DNA of 64,000 nucleotides from Astropecten irregularis (lineage: Eukaryota; Echinodermata; Asteroidea; Paxillosida; Astropectinidae): the NCBI GenBank assembly GCA_963971285.1, contig OZ020254.1, positions 17,948,932 through 18,012,931 on the forward strand, written 5' to 3'. Position numbers and translations under genes: made by a program. Numbering within the stretch: position 1 is the stretch's first letter; each line of letters begins with the position of its first letter. This document shows positions 46,320 through 59,100 of the stretch, piece by piece. Under the pieces are notes generated by a model. The model searched no databases and had not been told where the DNA came from. It saw nothing but the letters and a program-made list of their open reading frames with translations.

Positions 46320-48430
46320 GGGCCATTTGCCATGGAAACAAAACTGATGTATAGTTAAAAATCACAAACTTCTGTACAATTTATAAAGGCGACTGTTTCA
46401 TGAGCAGAGATACCCACCATTTGGGCCGTTTGCCATGGAAACAAAATTGATGTATAGTTAAAAATCACAAACTTCTGTACAATTTATAAAGCGACTGTTT
46501 CATGAGCAGAGTTACCCACCATTTGGGCCGTTTGCCATGGAAACAAAACTGATGTATAGTTAAAAATCACAAACTTCTGTACAATTTATAAGGCGACTGT
46601 TTCATGAGCAGAGTTACCCACTATTTGGGCCGTTTGCCGTGGAAACAAAACTGATGTATAGTTAAAAATCACAAACTTCTGTACAATTTATAAAGGCGAC
46701 AGTTTCATGTGCAGAGATACCCACTATTTGGGCCGTTTGCCATGGAAACAAAATTGATGTATAGTTAAAAATAACAAACTTCTGTACAATTTATAAAGGC
46801 GACTGTTTCATGAGCAGAGTTACCCACTATTTGGGCCGTTTGCCATGGAAACAAAATTGATGTATAGTTAAAAATAACAAACTTCTGTACAATTTATAAA
46901 GGCGACTGTTTCATGAGCAGAGTTACCCACTATTTGGGCCGTTTGCCATGGAAACAAAATTGATGTATAGTTAAAAATAACAAACTTCTGTACAATTTAT
47001 AAAGGCGACTGTTTCATGAGCAGAGTTACCCACCATTTGGGCCGTTTGCCATGGAAACAAAATTGATGTATAGTTAAAAATAACAAACTTCTGTACAATT
47101 TATAAAGGCGACTGTTTCATGAGCAGAGTTACCCACTATTTGGGCCGTTTGCCGTGGAAACAAAACTGATGTATAGTTAAAAATCACAAACTTCTGTACA
47201 ATTTATAAAGGTGACTGTTTCCGAGTGAGCAGAGTTACCCACCATTTGGGCCGTTTGCCATGGAAACAAAACTGATGTATAGTTAAAAATCACAAACTTC
47301 TGTACAATTTATAAAGGTGACTGTTTCATGAGCAGAGTTACCCACTATTTGGGCCGTTTGCCGTGGAAACAAAACTGATGTATAGTTAAAAATCACAAAC
47401 TTCTGTACAATTTATAAAGGTGACTGTTTCCGAGTGAGCAGAGTTACCCACCATTTGGGCCGTTTGCCATGGAAACAAAACTGATGTATAGTTAAAAATC
47501 ACAAACTTCTGTACAATTTATAAGGCGACTGTTTCATGAACAGGGTTACCCACTATTTGTGCCGTTTGCCGTAGAAACAAAATTGATGTATAGTTAAAAA
47601 TCACAAACTTCTGTACAATTTATAAGGCGACTGTTTCATGAGCAGAGTTACCCACTATTTAGGCCGTTTGCCGTGGAAACAAAACTGATGTATAGTTAAA
47701 AATCACAAACTTCTGTACAATTTATAAGTCGACTGTTTCATGAGCAGAGTTACCCACCATTTGGGCCGTTTGCCGTGGAAACAAAACTGATGTATAGTTA
47801 AAAATCACAAACTTCTGTACAATTTATAAAGGCGACAGTTTCATGAGCAGAGTTACCCACCATTTGGGCCGTTTGCCATGGAAATAAGACTGATGTATAG
47901 TTAAAAATAACAAACTTCTGTACAATTTATAAGTCGACTGTTTCATGAGCAGAGTTACCCACTATTTGGGCCGTTTGCCGTGGAAACAAAACTGATGTAT
48001 AATTAAAAATCACAAACTTCTGTACAATTTATAAAGGCGACTGTTTCATGAGCAGAGTTACCCACCATTTGGGCCGTTTGCCATGGAAACAAAACTGATG
48101 TATAGTTAAAAATCACAAACTTCTGTACAATTTATAAAGGCGACTGTTTCATGAGCAGAGTTACCCACTTTTTGGGCCGTTTGCCGTGGAAACAAAACTG
48201 ATGTATAGTTAAAAATCACAAACTTCTGTACAATTTATAAAGGCGACTGTTTCATGAGCAGAGTTACCCACTATTTGGGCCGTTTGCCGTGGAAACAAAA
48301 CTGATGTATAGTTAAAAATCACAAACTTCTGTACAATTTATAAGGTGACTGTTTCATGAGCAGAGTTACCCACTATTTGGGCCAGTTGCCATGGAAACAA
48401 AATTGATATTGAGTTAAAAATCATAAACTG
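46320..48430 (+). repeat. ~103-bp satellite array 2
   Basis: About 20 units of the same monomer as array 1, without hairpin inserts. A private variant (TGACTGTTTCCGAGTGAGCA) occurs in two units about 206 bp apart, showing local two-unit amplification. Confidence 0.95.
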
Positions 48431-51400
48431 ATGAAATGGTAAACACAGCGATTTTTTTAATAAGGAGCTGTTTGAGTGATGAGCCGGCCATAAAGAAAAG
48501 GAACCGGAGTCCGGCATCAACTTACTTCATGGTTACTCTTTACAGATGACATAAATGTATCTTGCTTTGTTTTTGGCCTGTTCGACACAGGTCAGAGTTT
48601 ACTGTATAAAAACACAAGAAAATTAGATATTCGAAATTTGAGAACATTATGTTTGAAGCTGGTAAGTGACTTCTGATAAGTTAATTGCCTTGACTGGACA
48701 AACGTTGGACAGTAGGGTCAAAAATCAAAACTTTGTATGTTTCTTGCGTTAATTTGTCAATAATCTTTTCTATTCAGCAGGTTTTAATAAACATAAAATA
48801 ATAACTGTTTGCCACTTAATGTGTACATTTATGCAATTGAACTCTCACATTTCTTTGCAGGTTTTGTATAATAACACCTTTCCCTCCCATGGCCAGCAGG
48901 TATTTATCTGTGCAGAAGTGGAAGTTTCCAATACTTTCAAAAGGTTTTCATGTTTGTTTAACACGATTACATGACTCTCTAATCATAGAAATCACAGTCA
49001 GAATTTTACGAAAAGGAAAATGTGTAAATCTTTTCGACCACTGCAATCAACACTTTTTTTAATACAGCAAAAAATAAGCTTAAATCTTCAAAGAGAAATC
49101 GCAAGCATTTGAGTTGCATATGTCTACTTGAATTGTCCGGTAATGTCTTCATTTTCAATGATTAGCGTGTTTTAAGTATAATTCTACTACTGTGACCCAT
49201 TATGCCTGCTGGCATGTTGGGCAGCACAGGATGTCCACTCTTGTCTGTTTTGGGCTACTTGTTTCTGCATGGTTCCTCATCATGGAGTGGTTCATGAGCT
49301 AGACCTCCACTGTCCTAATAAGCCAGGATGTTTCTTTCCAGTCCTCGCTGTTGTGTCTCTTCTCAGCTTGTCAAGTGGAGCTCTGTGCTGTAAATTGTCT
49401 TGCTCTTTTCTGATGCTTGATCCACTTCCACCACTTTCTCATGATGATGCACATACTTCTTAGCTGCATCGGGTTTACATGTAGTTCCTGGTTGGAGATG
49501 GTGTCAAGCCACAATATTCTGATTATTTATCCGAGGCTTTTGATGTGGAAGGTGGAGAGCTTGATGATTTTACTGTCAGTCATTCTGAGCTGTACAGTAA
49601 GATGGATAATACACAGCTCTGGTACAGGCTGATCTTGCTGTGGTCTCATTGCCGTACTGTGAAGACCTCCATTATGTTGTTCATCAATTTGAAAATAGGT
49701 TTTGACTTAGCAAGTTTTAGGGGCAGTTTTATGGTCGAAATTGCCATAAACATGTAAACCAATTAAGGATTACGATCATTGCAACTAGTAGACTAAGCAC
49801 TCTTGTTGTATGTGTAATTTCTGTTTTAATAATAATCTTTCCCTCCCAATGGTCAGCAGAATTTCAGTACAGAAAAAATATCACCACTGAAAAATGATTT
49901 CAAGACACTCAGTAATGGGTCGTTACAAATGTAAAGTTTTATACGGTCAGCTTTTAAATGAATAAGCTCTCGCGTGAATGATAGTAAGCATTTTTGTTTC
50001 ATGAGGAGGTCAGAAGGATTGATTTAATGTGAGAAAAAAAATGGTTCAAAAGGTTTAAGGTATACAGCTTGCTTCCATGGTTCTATGGTCAGAGCTGTGA
50101 GCAGTCAGGTCTCCCCCGCCATTTATCATGTTTATCATAAAGCATAGACAAAATAAAACAGTTGGAAAGTTTAAAGACATCTACAGGTACAACAATTTAA
50201 TAGCATCAGAGACAGTAATGATTATGTGTTGACTCGTTTATTTGTAAATTATTCTCTCTCCCCATGGTCAGCAGGTTAAGAGTCTGTCTCAGCAAAACAG
50301 TAAATAAAGATTGTCATCAGTAAAAGGATCTAGCCTTTGGTTTGTAAGAAATGGTTTTAGAAGCCAACATTTAATTTTTTTAAAGTTGAATATGGCTGGC
50401 TTCTATGCCAGGTCAGGATGTTTTCTGTACAGAAAAAATTAAACAATTTGAAAATTTAAAGACTTCTTCACAGCTACAGCTTCCATGGCATGCTGTCAGA
50501 GTCAGTGAGAATACGTGTCAACTCATTTATTTTAAATTACTCTCTTTCCCAATGGTCAGCAGGTTAAGAGTCTTACTCTGTAAAACGGCAAATGTTTGTC
50601 AGTAAAAGGATCTAGCCTTCGTGTGAAATATGGTATTATTATCTTCATATATGGTGTACAGTACACGTACACCTGTTACTTATAATGTATTCACCCTGTA
50701 ATTCAAGCCTTTGTTATTTGTAAGGCAGTTTTTGTTTCATTGCTAACATAATTGCAAGCAAGCCATTTTTGTCAGGTGTAATTTTTCAAAAATCTTCCCC
50801 CTCATGACCGGCAGGTTTACCATGTTTCCAAAAAGCGTGCACTCTCAATGCTATGAAAAGTAAAACAGAATACATTCGCAGAATGTTGTAAAGAACTATT
50901 TTTTCAATAATCTCGAGGGCGGATTTGTGTTCCATGAGTTAGTTTTCAAATATTCTTGGCCTCCATTGATCAGCAGGATACAATAAACTATTTAATACTC
51001 AGAGACTTAGAAATCCACCCCTCTCCTCAGAGGGGTTTATGGTGCTCTATAAGCGTTGGGTGTGTCTCCACCATGTCAAGCCTTTTGCATTTTAAGGCAG
51101 GTTCTGTTTCAATTGTGACAAAATTGCAATCAAGCAATTTTTGTCAGGTACAATTTCGCAACATTTTCCCCCATGACCAGCAGGTTTTCCATGTTTGCCA
51201 AAAGGGTGCCCTCTCTGTCCTATGTGTAATGTTTTCAAAACAGCTCATAGCTGTATCTGAAATAAAAAAAATGGTAGTTTTCGCTGAAACAATGTCCGTG
51301 GTTGTCTCTTAAAAATGAAATGGAATAAAATATAATTGTTGTAAATGTTGAATGGATAGAGTCGGCCTGTGTCATTGTGTATTATCTACTTTCTGATTAA

Positions 51401-52160
51401 GGTGACCCAATTGAAAATGTATAAACATCAAACTATAATGGTTGTTTATACATAAAAAATTGTTTTGATGTTATTGGGCAAAATAATGTGGTCTTTTCAA
51501 GGATTGAAAAATGCAGTATAGGCCTACCAATTATGTTCAGGCTTAAGAACGTAGATAGATTACTAGGTGGTTATAAGTACACATGTGATGACCCGTGGTA
51601 AGTTGTTTATACAAAAAGTGGTTGTGGTAAATACCGGTATACTACACGATAAAGTAGGCCTAATTAAGTTATTATTAATCGGCCTAGTTTTTAATTTTGG
51701 AACAATGTTGAAAATGTGTTTACATGGTAAGTTGTTTAAACAAATAAAAATGGTGTTGGGCAAATCTGGTAAGTGAATTGAAAATAATAATCAACTAGGC
51801 CTATAGGACTATTAATTATGTCTAGGCCTAGGAATGTAGATAGATTTGGCTTAGTCATAAACGTGCATTAATTGAACCTGGAAATAAATTGAAGTGAGCA
51901 TGAACAATTAATAACCGACCTAGTCCAGGTTGGGAAGTTTCTTTTATTTTATCTCCTGTCTGTGAATTCAGCTAAAGGTCAACATCACAGAGAAAGCAAC
52001 GGGAAGTGGATCCATGGTGAGGGAGGTTGAACCATTCATGCACAATATTCCAAAGATTTAGCTCCTGTCTGGGGTTGGGTACCCCTCATTCTTCTGGTCA
52101 ACCCACATTGCAGCTGCTTCCAATCTATCCAGACCTCCACTGGAAAACTTGATGTCCATC
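48431..52160. other. No supported gene; degenerate repeats
   Basis: Short frames only. A plus-strand frame near 49,510-49,605 (SEAFDVEGGELDDFTVSHSE) has a donor-like end (TACA|GTAAGA) but no partner exon. Sequence at 49,200-49,400 has the texture of an old non-LTR retrotransposon remnant. The recurring CAGCAGG blocks are listed separately. Confidence 0.45.
48750..51190 (+). repeat. Degenerate tandem repeat with CCCATGGTCAGCAGG core
   Basis: A pyrimidine-rich stretch followed by a variant of CCCATGGTCAGCAGG occurs near 48,765, 48,890, 49,850, 50,265, 50,545, 50,810, 50,970 and 51,170. Two neighbouring copies share longer context (GGTTAAGAGTCT, AGTAAAAGGATCTAGCCTT) about 279 bp apart. Two others share TTTTTGTCAGGT and CCATGTTT about 370 bp apart. 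Confidence 0.65.
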
Positions 52161-52164
52161 CGCA

Positions 52165-52365
52165 CCAGCCACAGAAGATGAGGAAATGCTGCCTTCGATG
52201 ACGGCCAGAGGGCGAGGACCAACTCCCGAGATGTTCTCAATGACAGCCATGGACTGAGGATCGGCCACACAAGATGAGGGGATGCGGGCTTCGATGACGG
52301 CTGGGGGGCAAGGACTAGACTGACTTCTTAGATGTTCTCAATGACTGTCACAGGCTGAGGATGGA
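52165..52365 (+). repeat. Tandem duplication, ~105-bp unit
   Basis: Each unit has AGATGAGG, GGCTTCGATGACGGC or CCTTCGATGACGGC, AGATGTTCTCAATGAC and ACTGAGGATCGG or GCTGAGGATGG in the same order. Confidence 0.7.
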
Positions 52366-52879
52366 TAACATACTTTGGGACGTCTTAACTCTTGAGTGAC
52401 TGATTGGAGAGGTGAGTAAAGACTTACAATGCACTTGATGGAATAAACAATAAATTGCCTCAGATCTGAAGAAAATGGTGTTCAGAGCAGTTCTCCTTAG
52501 AACTACACAAACCTACTAACAGTGCAAGGGTATTAAACAAAAACTGGAGGGTCAAATATCTCAGACATCATGTTCCGAAGAGGGTCATTGGGGGAAAATG
52601 CCGTTTTTCAACCATGGTCCCTTCCCTTGTCCACCTATCATTATAATTGCCTTTACCTAGCTGTCTAGGTCTGTATACTTATGTCCACAAAAATTACCCC
52701 ACAAAGTTCACACTTATTAAACACACTTTTAATTCTGTTTCAATCTGTCTCTACAGCTATCTGAAGAATGCCCGGAGCAGCTGTTCAACAATTCTGGAGT
52801 CATTGCAATATTATTCATTAAATCAGCTTCGGGATGATAATGCCTCCTAAATGTTGCAGTTTTTACTCATAAGATCCTA

Positions 52880-53440
52880 AGCCACGTTTTGGTGAAGACA
52901 TGAAAAAGATAATGATTCATTTTACTTCCACAACTAACAATAAGATTGCTAATCTTTGCCATGAATTTTAACCTGGAGCAATATGCTTGATCGCTCAATC
53001 AGAAAAGGGGTTCGGAAAGGAATTTTCAGATATTTTACCCAAGCGGTTTAGATCTGTTTTTTTTTTGCCTTTCCCAAATTTAACTGGCAAACATTTGTCT
53101 TCATTCAACCTCTTCTAAATGATGACAATGCTTTTAAAATGACCAGTTGCAGTTTTCAGAAGAATGAGAAGATCCAATGCTAAGTTTTTGTGAAGACATG
53201 AAAAAGATATCATGGATTTATTCTACTTTCAAAACTAACAATAACATTGTTACTGTTTGCCCTGAATTTTAACCTGGAGCAAAATGCTTGATTGCCCATT
53301 AGAAAAGGGGGTCGGAAAGGAATTTTCAGATATTTTACCCAAGTGGTTTTGATCTGTTTTTCACCTTTCCCAGGTTTACCTGGCAAACATTTGTCTTCAT
53401 TCAACCTCTTCTAAATGATGACAATGCATTTAGAATCAGC
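52880..53440 (+). repeat. Tandem duplication, ~295-bp unit
   Basis: GGAAAGGAATTTTCAGATAT, CATTTGTCTTCATTCAACCT and CTTCTAAATGATGACAATGC occur in both units at 295-bp spacing, with AATTTTAACCTGGAGCAA before them. Confidence 0.85.
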
Positions 53441-54225
53441 AAATAATTCAAAATTAGACAGACTTGACTGCATCCAGATCAATTCAATTCTACCTGGTCG
53501 CCATATTGATTTCACCCTAAAACTTCCCCAATTTAAAGAGGTTTGATTTTGGTAAAAAATGTGTACACAAAACTTTGTCCTAATTTATTACATATCAGAA
53601 GAATAAAATTCAAGTAATAAATCTAAGAAAAGAAAAACAATCAAGAGTCAATCAACTTTATTTATGTCTGTCTTTAATTTTACCCAGATTTTTCCCTGGT
53701 CCACCATGTCCACTAAAATATATCAATGCATTTCAAAATTATACTTGAAAAAAAAAATAAAGGAGGAAATAATTGAAAAAATGACTGCTAAAGGTTGTCA
53801 GTTATACTCGTACCGTAATAAAACATTTATTGAGTTGCTGGGCGAAAAAAAAGGTTCATAGAAAAACATACAGTTCATGACCTTGGATTGTACCCAACCC
53901 AGGTTATTTAAAAACAAAATGTCACTTTGGACGAACCATTACAGGCTATTGGACAGGAAACAAGAGAAGAAAGTTTCCCATTCTAAAATCACACAGGGGA
54001 AGCAACATTTCTTGGTCAAAATTGCGAGGTTTGCACAAGTTTCAAACTAATATTATTATGCACATGTATGCATGTATACATGTAGGCCTATTTACTTTTC
54101 ACGTTTCAGTGAATTCATAGGTTTTTTGTAATTGTTTAACTAAAGTGTGTAATGTTTTGTTATTTGCAGGGAACCACCAATTTTACCCATTACCATTACC
54201 ATTTTCTCTGCTACTGAGAACTGTG
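53441..54225. other. No gene recognised
   Basis: AT-rich; no frame with recognisable motif and no inverted repeat structure. Confidence 0.5.
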
Positions 54226-55362
54226 TTAAGGCCTTTTCACACGACACCAAAAAACTCTCACCCATTGAGAAATTTTCTCACGGTTGCGAAATCTTTAATA
54301 CAAAAGTGTCATCGTGTGAAACGACACCAATGCTTGAGAGTGACTGACATCACTGGTGAATCCTTGAGAGATTTTGACCGAGGTCTAGACCTACTACAGA
54401 ATTTCTCAAGGGTCCCTTGCGAAGTGCTTTGCAATGCGCATGCGTGTGTTTTCTATGTGTTACATGACCTTTGCAGACCGCATGCACTCTCGCGCGCTTC
54501 CTCAGTGTCGTGATGGTACTAGCAGCATTTTACATTCACAAAATGCCTAGTTTATCGATTAACCGCGTTCCGTCACAAGGGAGGCTTGCGAAATGTTACA
54601 CTGTGCCATGTGAAAGGACGCAAAAACAGCCAGTGTAACAGACAAGGAGCATGGACCATGAAAAATTATAGAGTACTCAACTCCGACTACATCTAAGGTC
54701 TGACTTAAGAAATTGATGGAACAGACCTCAGGAAACATTTCAATTCTAAGTACTATGTGGCCTAAAATTGTGGTAGCAATTTTGTGTAATATCCCCAAAA
54801 GTATTGTAATATTTCCACAGAAAAATTATTAAATACAAAAGAAAATTCAACAAATGGGTTTAAGCTCTTGCTTCTGTCTTATTTTTTTAATGATATTTCT
54901 CTGTGAATGGATTACGAATGGGAGACTTTTGAGAATCGGTCTTCATGTCAACAGTTCACGCGCACGCAATTGTGAGCATGCGATAATCCCATAATCATTC
55001 ACCAAAACACATATCAAGGACTTGGGGGGTGTGTGGCAGAAAATACGACCACGCCCCTTTTTTCAGTTGAATTGTGGGAAAGTGAATCTTGTTTTTTGTT
55101 GATCCTCAAATGATACCACATTTTCTCAACAGTGATACTACAATTTGAAGCCACATACATGTACTACCTAGCAAAGCTGATAATGGTATAAACTTCCATT
55201 TTATGAAGTCAAACCATAGATGTAGTGGGTGTTGAGCTAACACTTTAATAAGAGGGTTTTCAGAACTTTGCTCCTTGACTATAAAACCGTTTTGTAAGAT
55301 TTCGGAACCATGAAAAATGTCTCAATGGTTGAGAGTTTTTTTTTGTGTCGTGTGAAAATTAA
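54226..55362. repeat. 1.1-kb TIR element flanked by TTAA
   Basis: TTAA then GGCCTTTTCACACGACACCA opens it, and GTGTCGTGTGAAAA then TTAA closes it. Subterminal ACTCTCACCCATTGAGA / TCTCAATGGTTGAGAG also pair. No transposase frame. The interior includes a half copy of the 30,866 hairpin (54,920-54,990). Distinct from TTAA-1 but with the same target preference. Confidence 0.7.
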
Positions 55363-55502
55363 GGCATTTAGTCATTGTTTTCCATTTAACATAGTTTTCA
55401 ATTAAATCATATGGTGAGCTCATGATGGGACCAATAAAAACTTATGAAGTTGAGCATTTCTAAGGCTTGTAATTTTCAATATTGCAATAAGTATAACAAT
55501 AT

Positions 55503-55665
55503 CAAGCTCCGGTAGGGTATTCCAGTGTCCGCTGGTTTGAATTTTTGCTCCAGTCAATTTTTCTAATCATCACTTTTTCTTCGAACGTTCCCCTTTCAAT
55601 GACTTGAAATCAATCCGGTCAGTTTCCCTTGTGGATATTATTTGATGATTAAAAAAAAATGTTTT
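55503..55665 (+). repeat. SINE family A, 3' fragment
   Basis: GCTCCAGTCAATTTTTCT, CAATGACTTGAAATCAATCC and CAGTTTCCCTTGTGG match the family's downstream part; the tRNA-like head is lost. Confidence 0.65.
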
Positions 55666-56063
55666 CACTATGATTATTATTTTTCTAAACTGAGAACACT
55701 TATTTGTAGTAATTTGTATTTGGTAAATCAATTCAATAATTATGCACAAATACCAAATGATTATACATGTATAAAAATTTAAGGTAATACAAAAAAATAA
55801 TATTTCTTTAGTACATTTGACCTCAGGCTCATGGTAGCATACAGATATAGAGACATGCTCTTCTTAAATTGAAAACTGCATAGAAAGTTTTCCTTGCAAC
55901 AAGTACATTGGTCATGGCAAGTGGATGGATAAACAAAAACCACAAAAATAAAAAGTAAGATTTTGAATTCCAGAATTTGCTTGAGATAATGAGCTAATAA
56001 AAATGCTAGTCACACTCAAGTTTATAGAAGTAGTACAAATGTATTAATACTTACAAGAGTTGT

Positions 56064-56167
56064 TTACTTTAGTTGAACTGGTATTGAATATTCCCCTAAT
56101 TGATTCCAATAATCAACGGCTCTCACACGATACCATCCTTTGGTAGATACTTCAAGAGGTACATGTA
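56064..56167 (-). CDS. IDUA: IDUA terminal exon
   Basis: Encodes [20 protein letters not shown] and ends in VQLK-TAA; human has YRVRALDYWARPGPFSDPV. Acceptor TGTTTTCTTGCAG. No clear AATAAA was found in the following 150 bp. Confidence 0.93.
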
Positions 56168-59100
56168 CTGCAAGAAAACAACGAAAAACTGATTGTATTA
56201 AAATAAACAGTGCATTATATAAAATATGTTCTTTTGGAAAGAGATTTCTGAAATGAAAGTCAACACAAAATGCTGCTTGCAAAGCTTTTAATTTTTGTAG
56301 AAAGATATCTTTAAATTACTTTAATAACTTGGATGTGTTAGTTTTGAACTGCTCCTGACTGCTACAGGTCAAATCTTTGCTTTTTGGATCATGATGTTTA
56401 GACAGAGCATTCAATTTTGCTAAAGGAGTTCACTGGTTGTTACTTATACTTTTGGTATCAACGATACCCATGATTTTCTTGTCACATCATGCATACTGAA
56501 AGGAGGTAAATTCCTGAAAAATCATTCATAGTCATGATTAATTGCAGTATCCGATATTGCGATATAGGATACGATTTACCCAGCAGACCCCAGCTAGCTT
56601 TATGGCCTACCGGTAGGCCATCTGGGGTCGATTTCACCAAACTCTTTGTACCTTACTATCAATCGTATGACTATTAATGCAATTGAAGCCCTACGTGGGA
56701 TAGGCCCCCTACGATGGGTTATCCTTCGTAACTCAAGTTACGATCGATCGCAGGGCTTCGTGAAATCGACCCCTGCACTAGTAACAAGGAGGTTGTGGGT
56801 TCGAATCCCCCCTGAGCCAGCACATGATTTTTCATGTGCACTCAACAAGCACTGAGTATGCAGTGCTCATCTACATTGGTGAGGGTCAAGCCTAATTTGC
56901 ATATGTAAATTCCCAGTTAAGTAAAACACAATGTTTATACAATACGAAACATTAATTATCATCGCTAATATGAAACTGAATCTGAAATACTTACAATTGT
57001 TTTCAATGGAGTAGAGAAATGACGTAAAGATGATATCGATATCATTAATCTGTAGATACGGCCCATTGTGGGTAGCTGAATATTCCACTTGATATGTAAG
57101 GAGGCAACGAGAGGACACATCGTCCCAACTTAACAGAGCATCATACTGTGTGACTGAGTGAAGTCTAAGGTTCTGTACCTGAATATTAATACAAAATGAT
57201 ACAAATTAAATCTTGACATAATCCCAGGTTAACAGCCTTATTACACTATTCATGATTTCACCTTTTCATGCTCTTCCCTGCTATTAATCATGTTTCACTG
57301 CACAAGTGACTAGACTTCTTTTGCCTTATTGGTAAAGAAAGATTCAAAGTTTTGAAATCCCTCCCTATTTTATCTCAAGAAATTAAGACGTTAGCTGAAA
57401 AATTTAAAGACAGCTGCACTAGATAGTTGTCTTTAAAGTTACCAAGCAGCATCTTGGATCGAAAATTTAGATGTGTTTCACACACGGATTTGAAATGTAT
57501 TAAGTGATGCTTTTAAAAACAAAGTCATTTGTATTTCTAACCTGTTCAGGTGGTTGCATTGGTTTAGCACACACATGGATAAGCATAACACCCGGTTTAC
57601 TCAAGTTGAATTCAAAGGTCATTTGAGGTGATTTGAACATTGTGGGTCCCTTGATTCTAACTGGCTCCTGCAGGAAACAAAACAAGTTACAAAAAAAGAA
57701 ATACATTATTTATTGAACAAAGAAACATTGACTGGGGCAGGATTCGAACCAGTGACATCCTAAATACATAATACTTAGTGCAACTCTTCTAGATCTTTGG
57801 ACAATAAAACATAGAACTATCAGAAAATTGTCTTCATGGGAAGATGTAGTTTTTAGACCTGTCAAAAAGAAATGAACCCCCATTTTATCTCAAGATAATA
57901 AATATCATTACACTTTCAGAAATATTGTACAACCAAATAGAAATTACTCAATAAAAATCAAATAGGAAAAGCACATCCAAAAGGATTTTAAAGTGAAAAG
58001 ACCTTGTAAAAGCCTGGAATTACAGGTATTACACTATGAATGAAATTTATTCAATAACAAATTTACAAAAAAATAATTCTAATTGAGTATGAACATGAGT
58101 CCTTTTTGTAAAACACCAACCCAAACGGATCCAAAGTGTGTACTGGGACATTAACTCAGAATCCTATAAATCCCTTGGCCACAAAAACATTTACCTGTTG
58201 TTTTCTGATTTCAGTGAACTGTTGCCTGGTTGGGTACACTGGTTTGCCGAATCTTTGCCACATTCTATATGGGTTGCCGTGAGTATTATTCACGATGTAA
58301 ACAACATACTGCATATCTGGAAGCAAACAAATATTAACATTTACACATTTTGTCATATTTATGAGAACATATCTTTCCCTTGTGGCTAATTCTTTTTAAA
58401 AGCCGCATCCTCTTTGAATGATCCCCCATGTACCGTTTCTCAGGTTGCAGCATTGCTGCGAGTATCGATAAAATGATCCTTGGGATATAGCGGTATGTGA
58501 ATGGTTTCATGGCTTCTGACTGCCAAATGAACAAAGATAATTGACTTTTAGGGACACCACCAACGTAGGGCTAAATAGCACAATTGGTAGAGCGCCTGTA
58601 CAGTATTCAGAAGGTCACTGGTTCGAATCCTGCTCCTGTAAATTTTTCTCTGTTCACATTTCAAAAATGTATCCAGTCAGTTTCCCCTGTGGTTATTTGA
58701 CGAGTACATAATAAGTGATATTTCCCAAAATTTCACTCAGAACATATCTTTCTCGCTCATACACTGTACCCCGGGCCTGAAGGAGACCTTTCAGCCTGCT
58801 TTATAATTCACGAGCAAGTCAGATGGGAATTTTCTTGAATCCTTCAAAATCCAGCCGCTTGCTGTCTTTCTGATACATTCTTCTGAAATGGTCCAAATTG
58901 GGCCAGCAAATCACATGTAAACTTGCAACCGGCCGATTTCATTTACGCAGTTGCGTATTAAAGTCCACTTACGCCACAATTGTGGCGTAAGTGGACTTAC
59001 GCAACTGCGTAAAGTTTTGTGAAATCGGCTGCATGTACAAATGTATTGCAGTTCCAGACACAGACATTTGGGGGAAATAGCGCTCCGCACTAATGACGTC

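Noticed and set aside
40640..48430. CRISPR-like array of direct repeats
   Set aside because: The whole ~103-bp unit repeats with no unique spacers, and the context is clearly eukaryotic.
49269..49760. Plus-strand gene in 49.3-49.8 kb
   Set aside because: Frames are short, overlap in register and lack partner exons; part resembles an old retroelement remnant.
58567..58640. Possible tRNA gene (good A and B boxes)
   Set aside because: No closed cloverleaf or plausible anticodon arm, and the same sequence recurs with a common body and tail, so it is a SINE.
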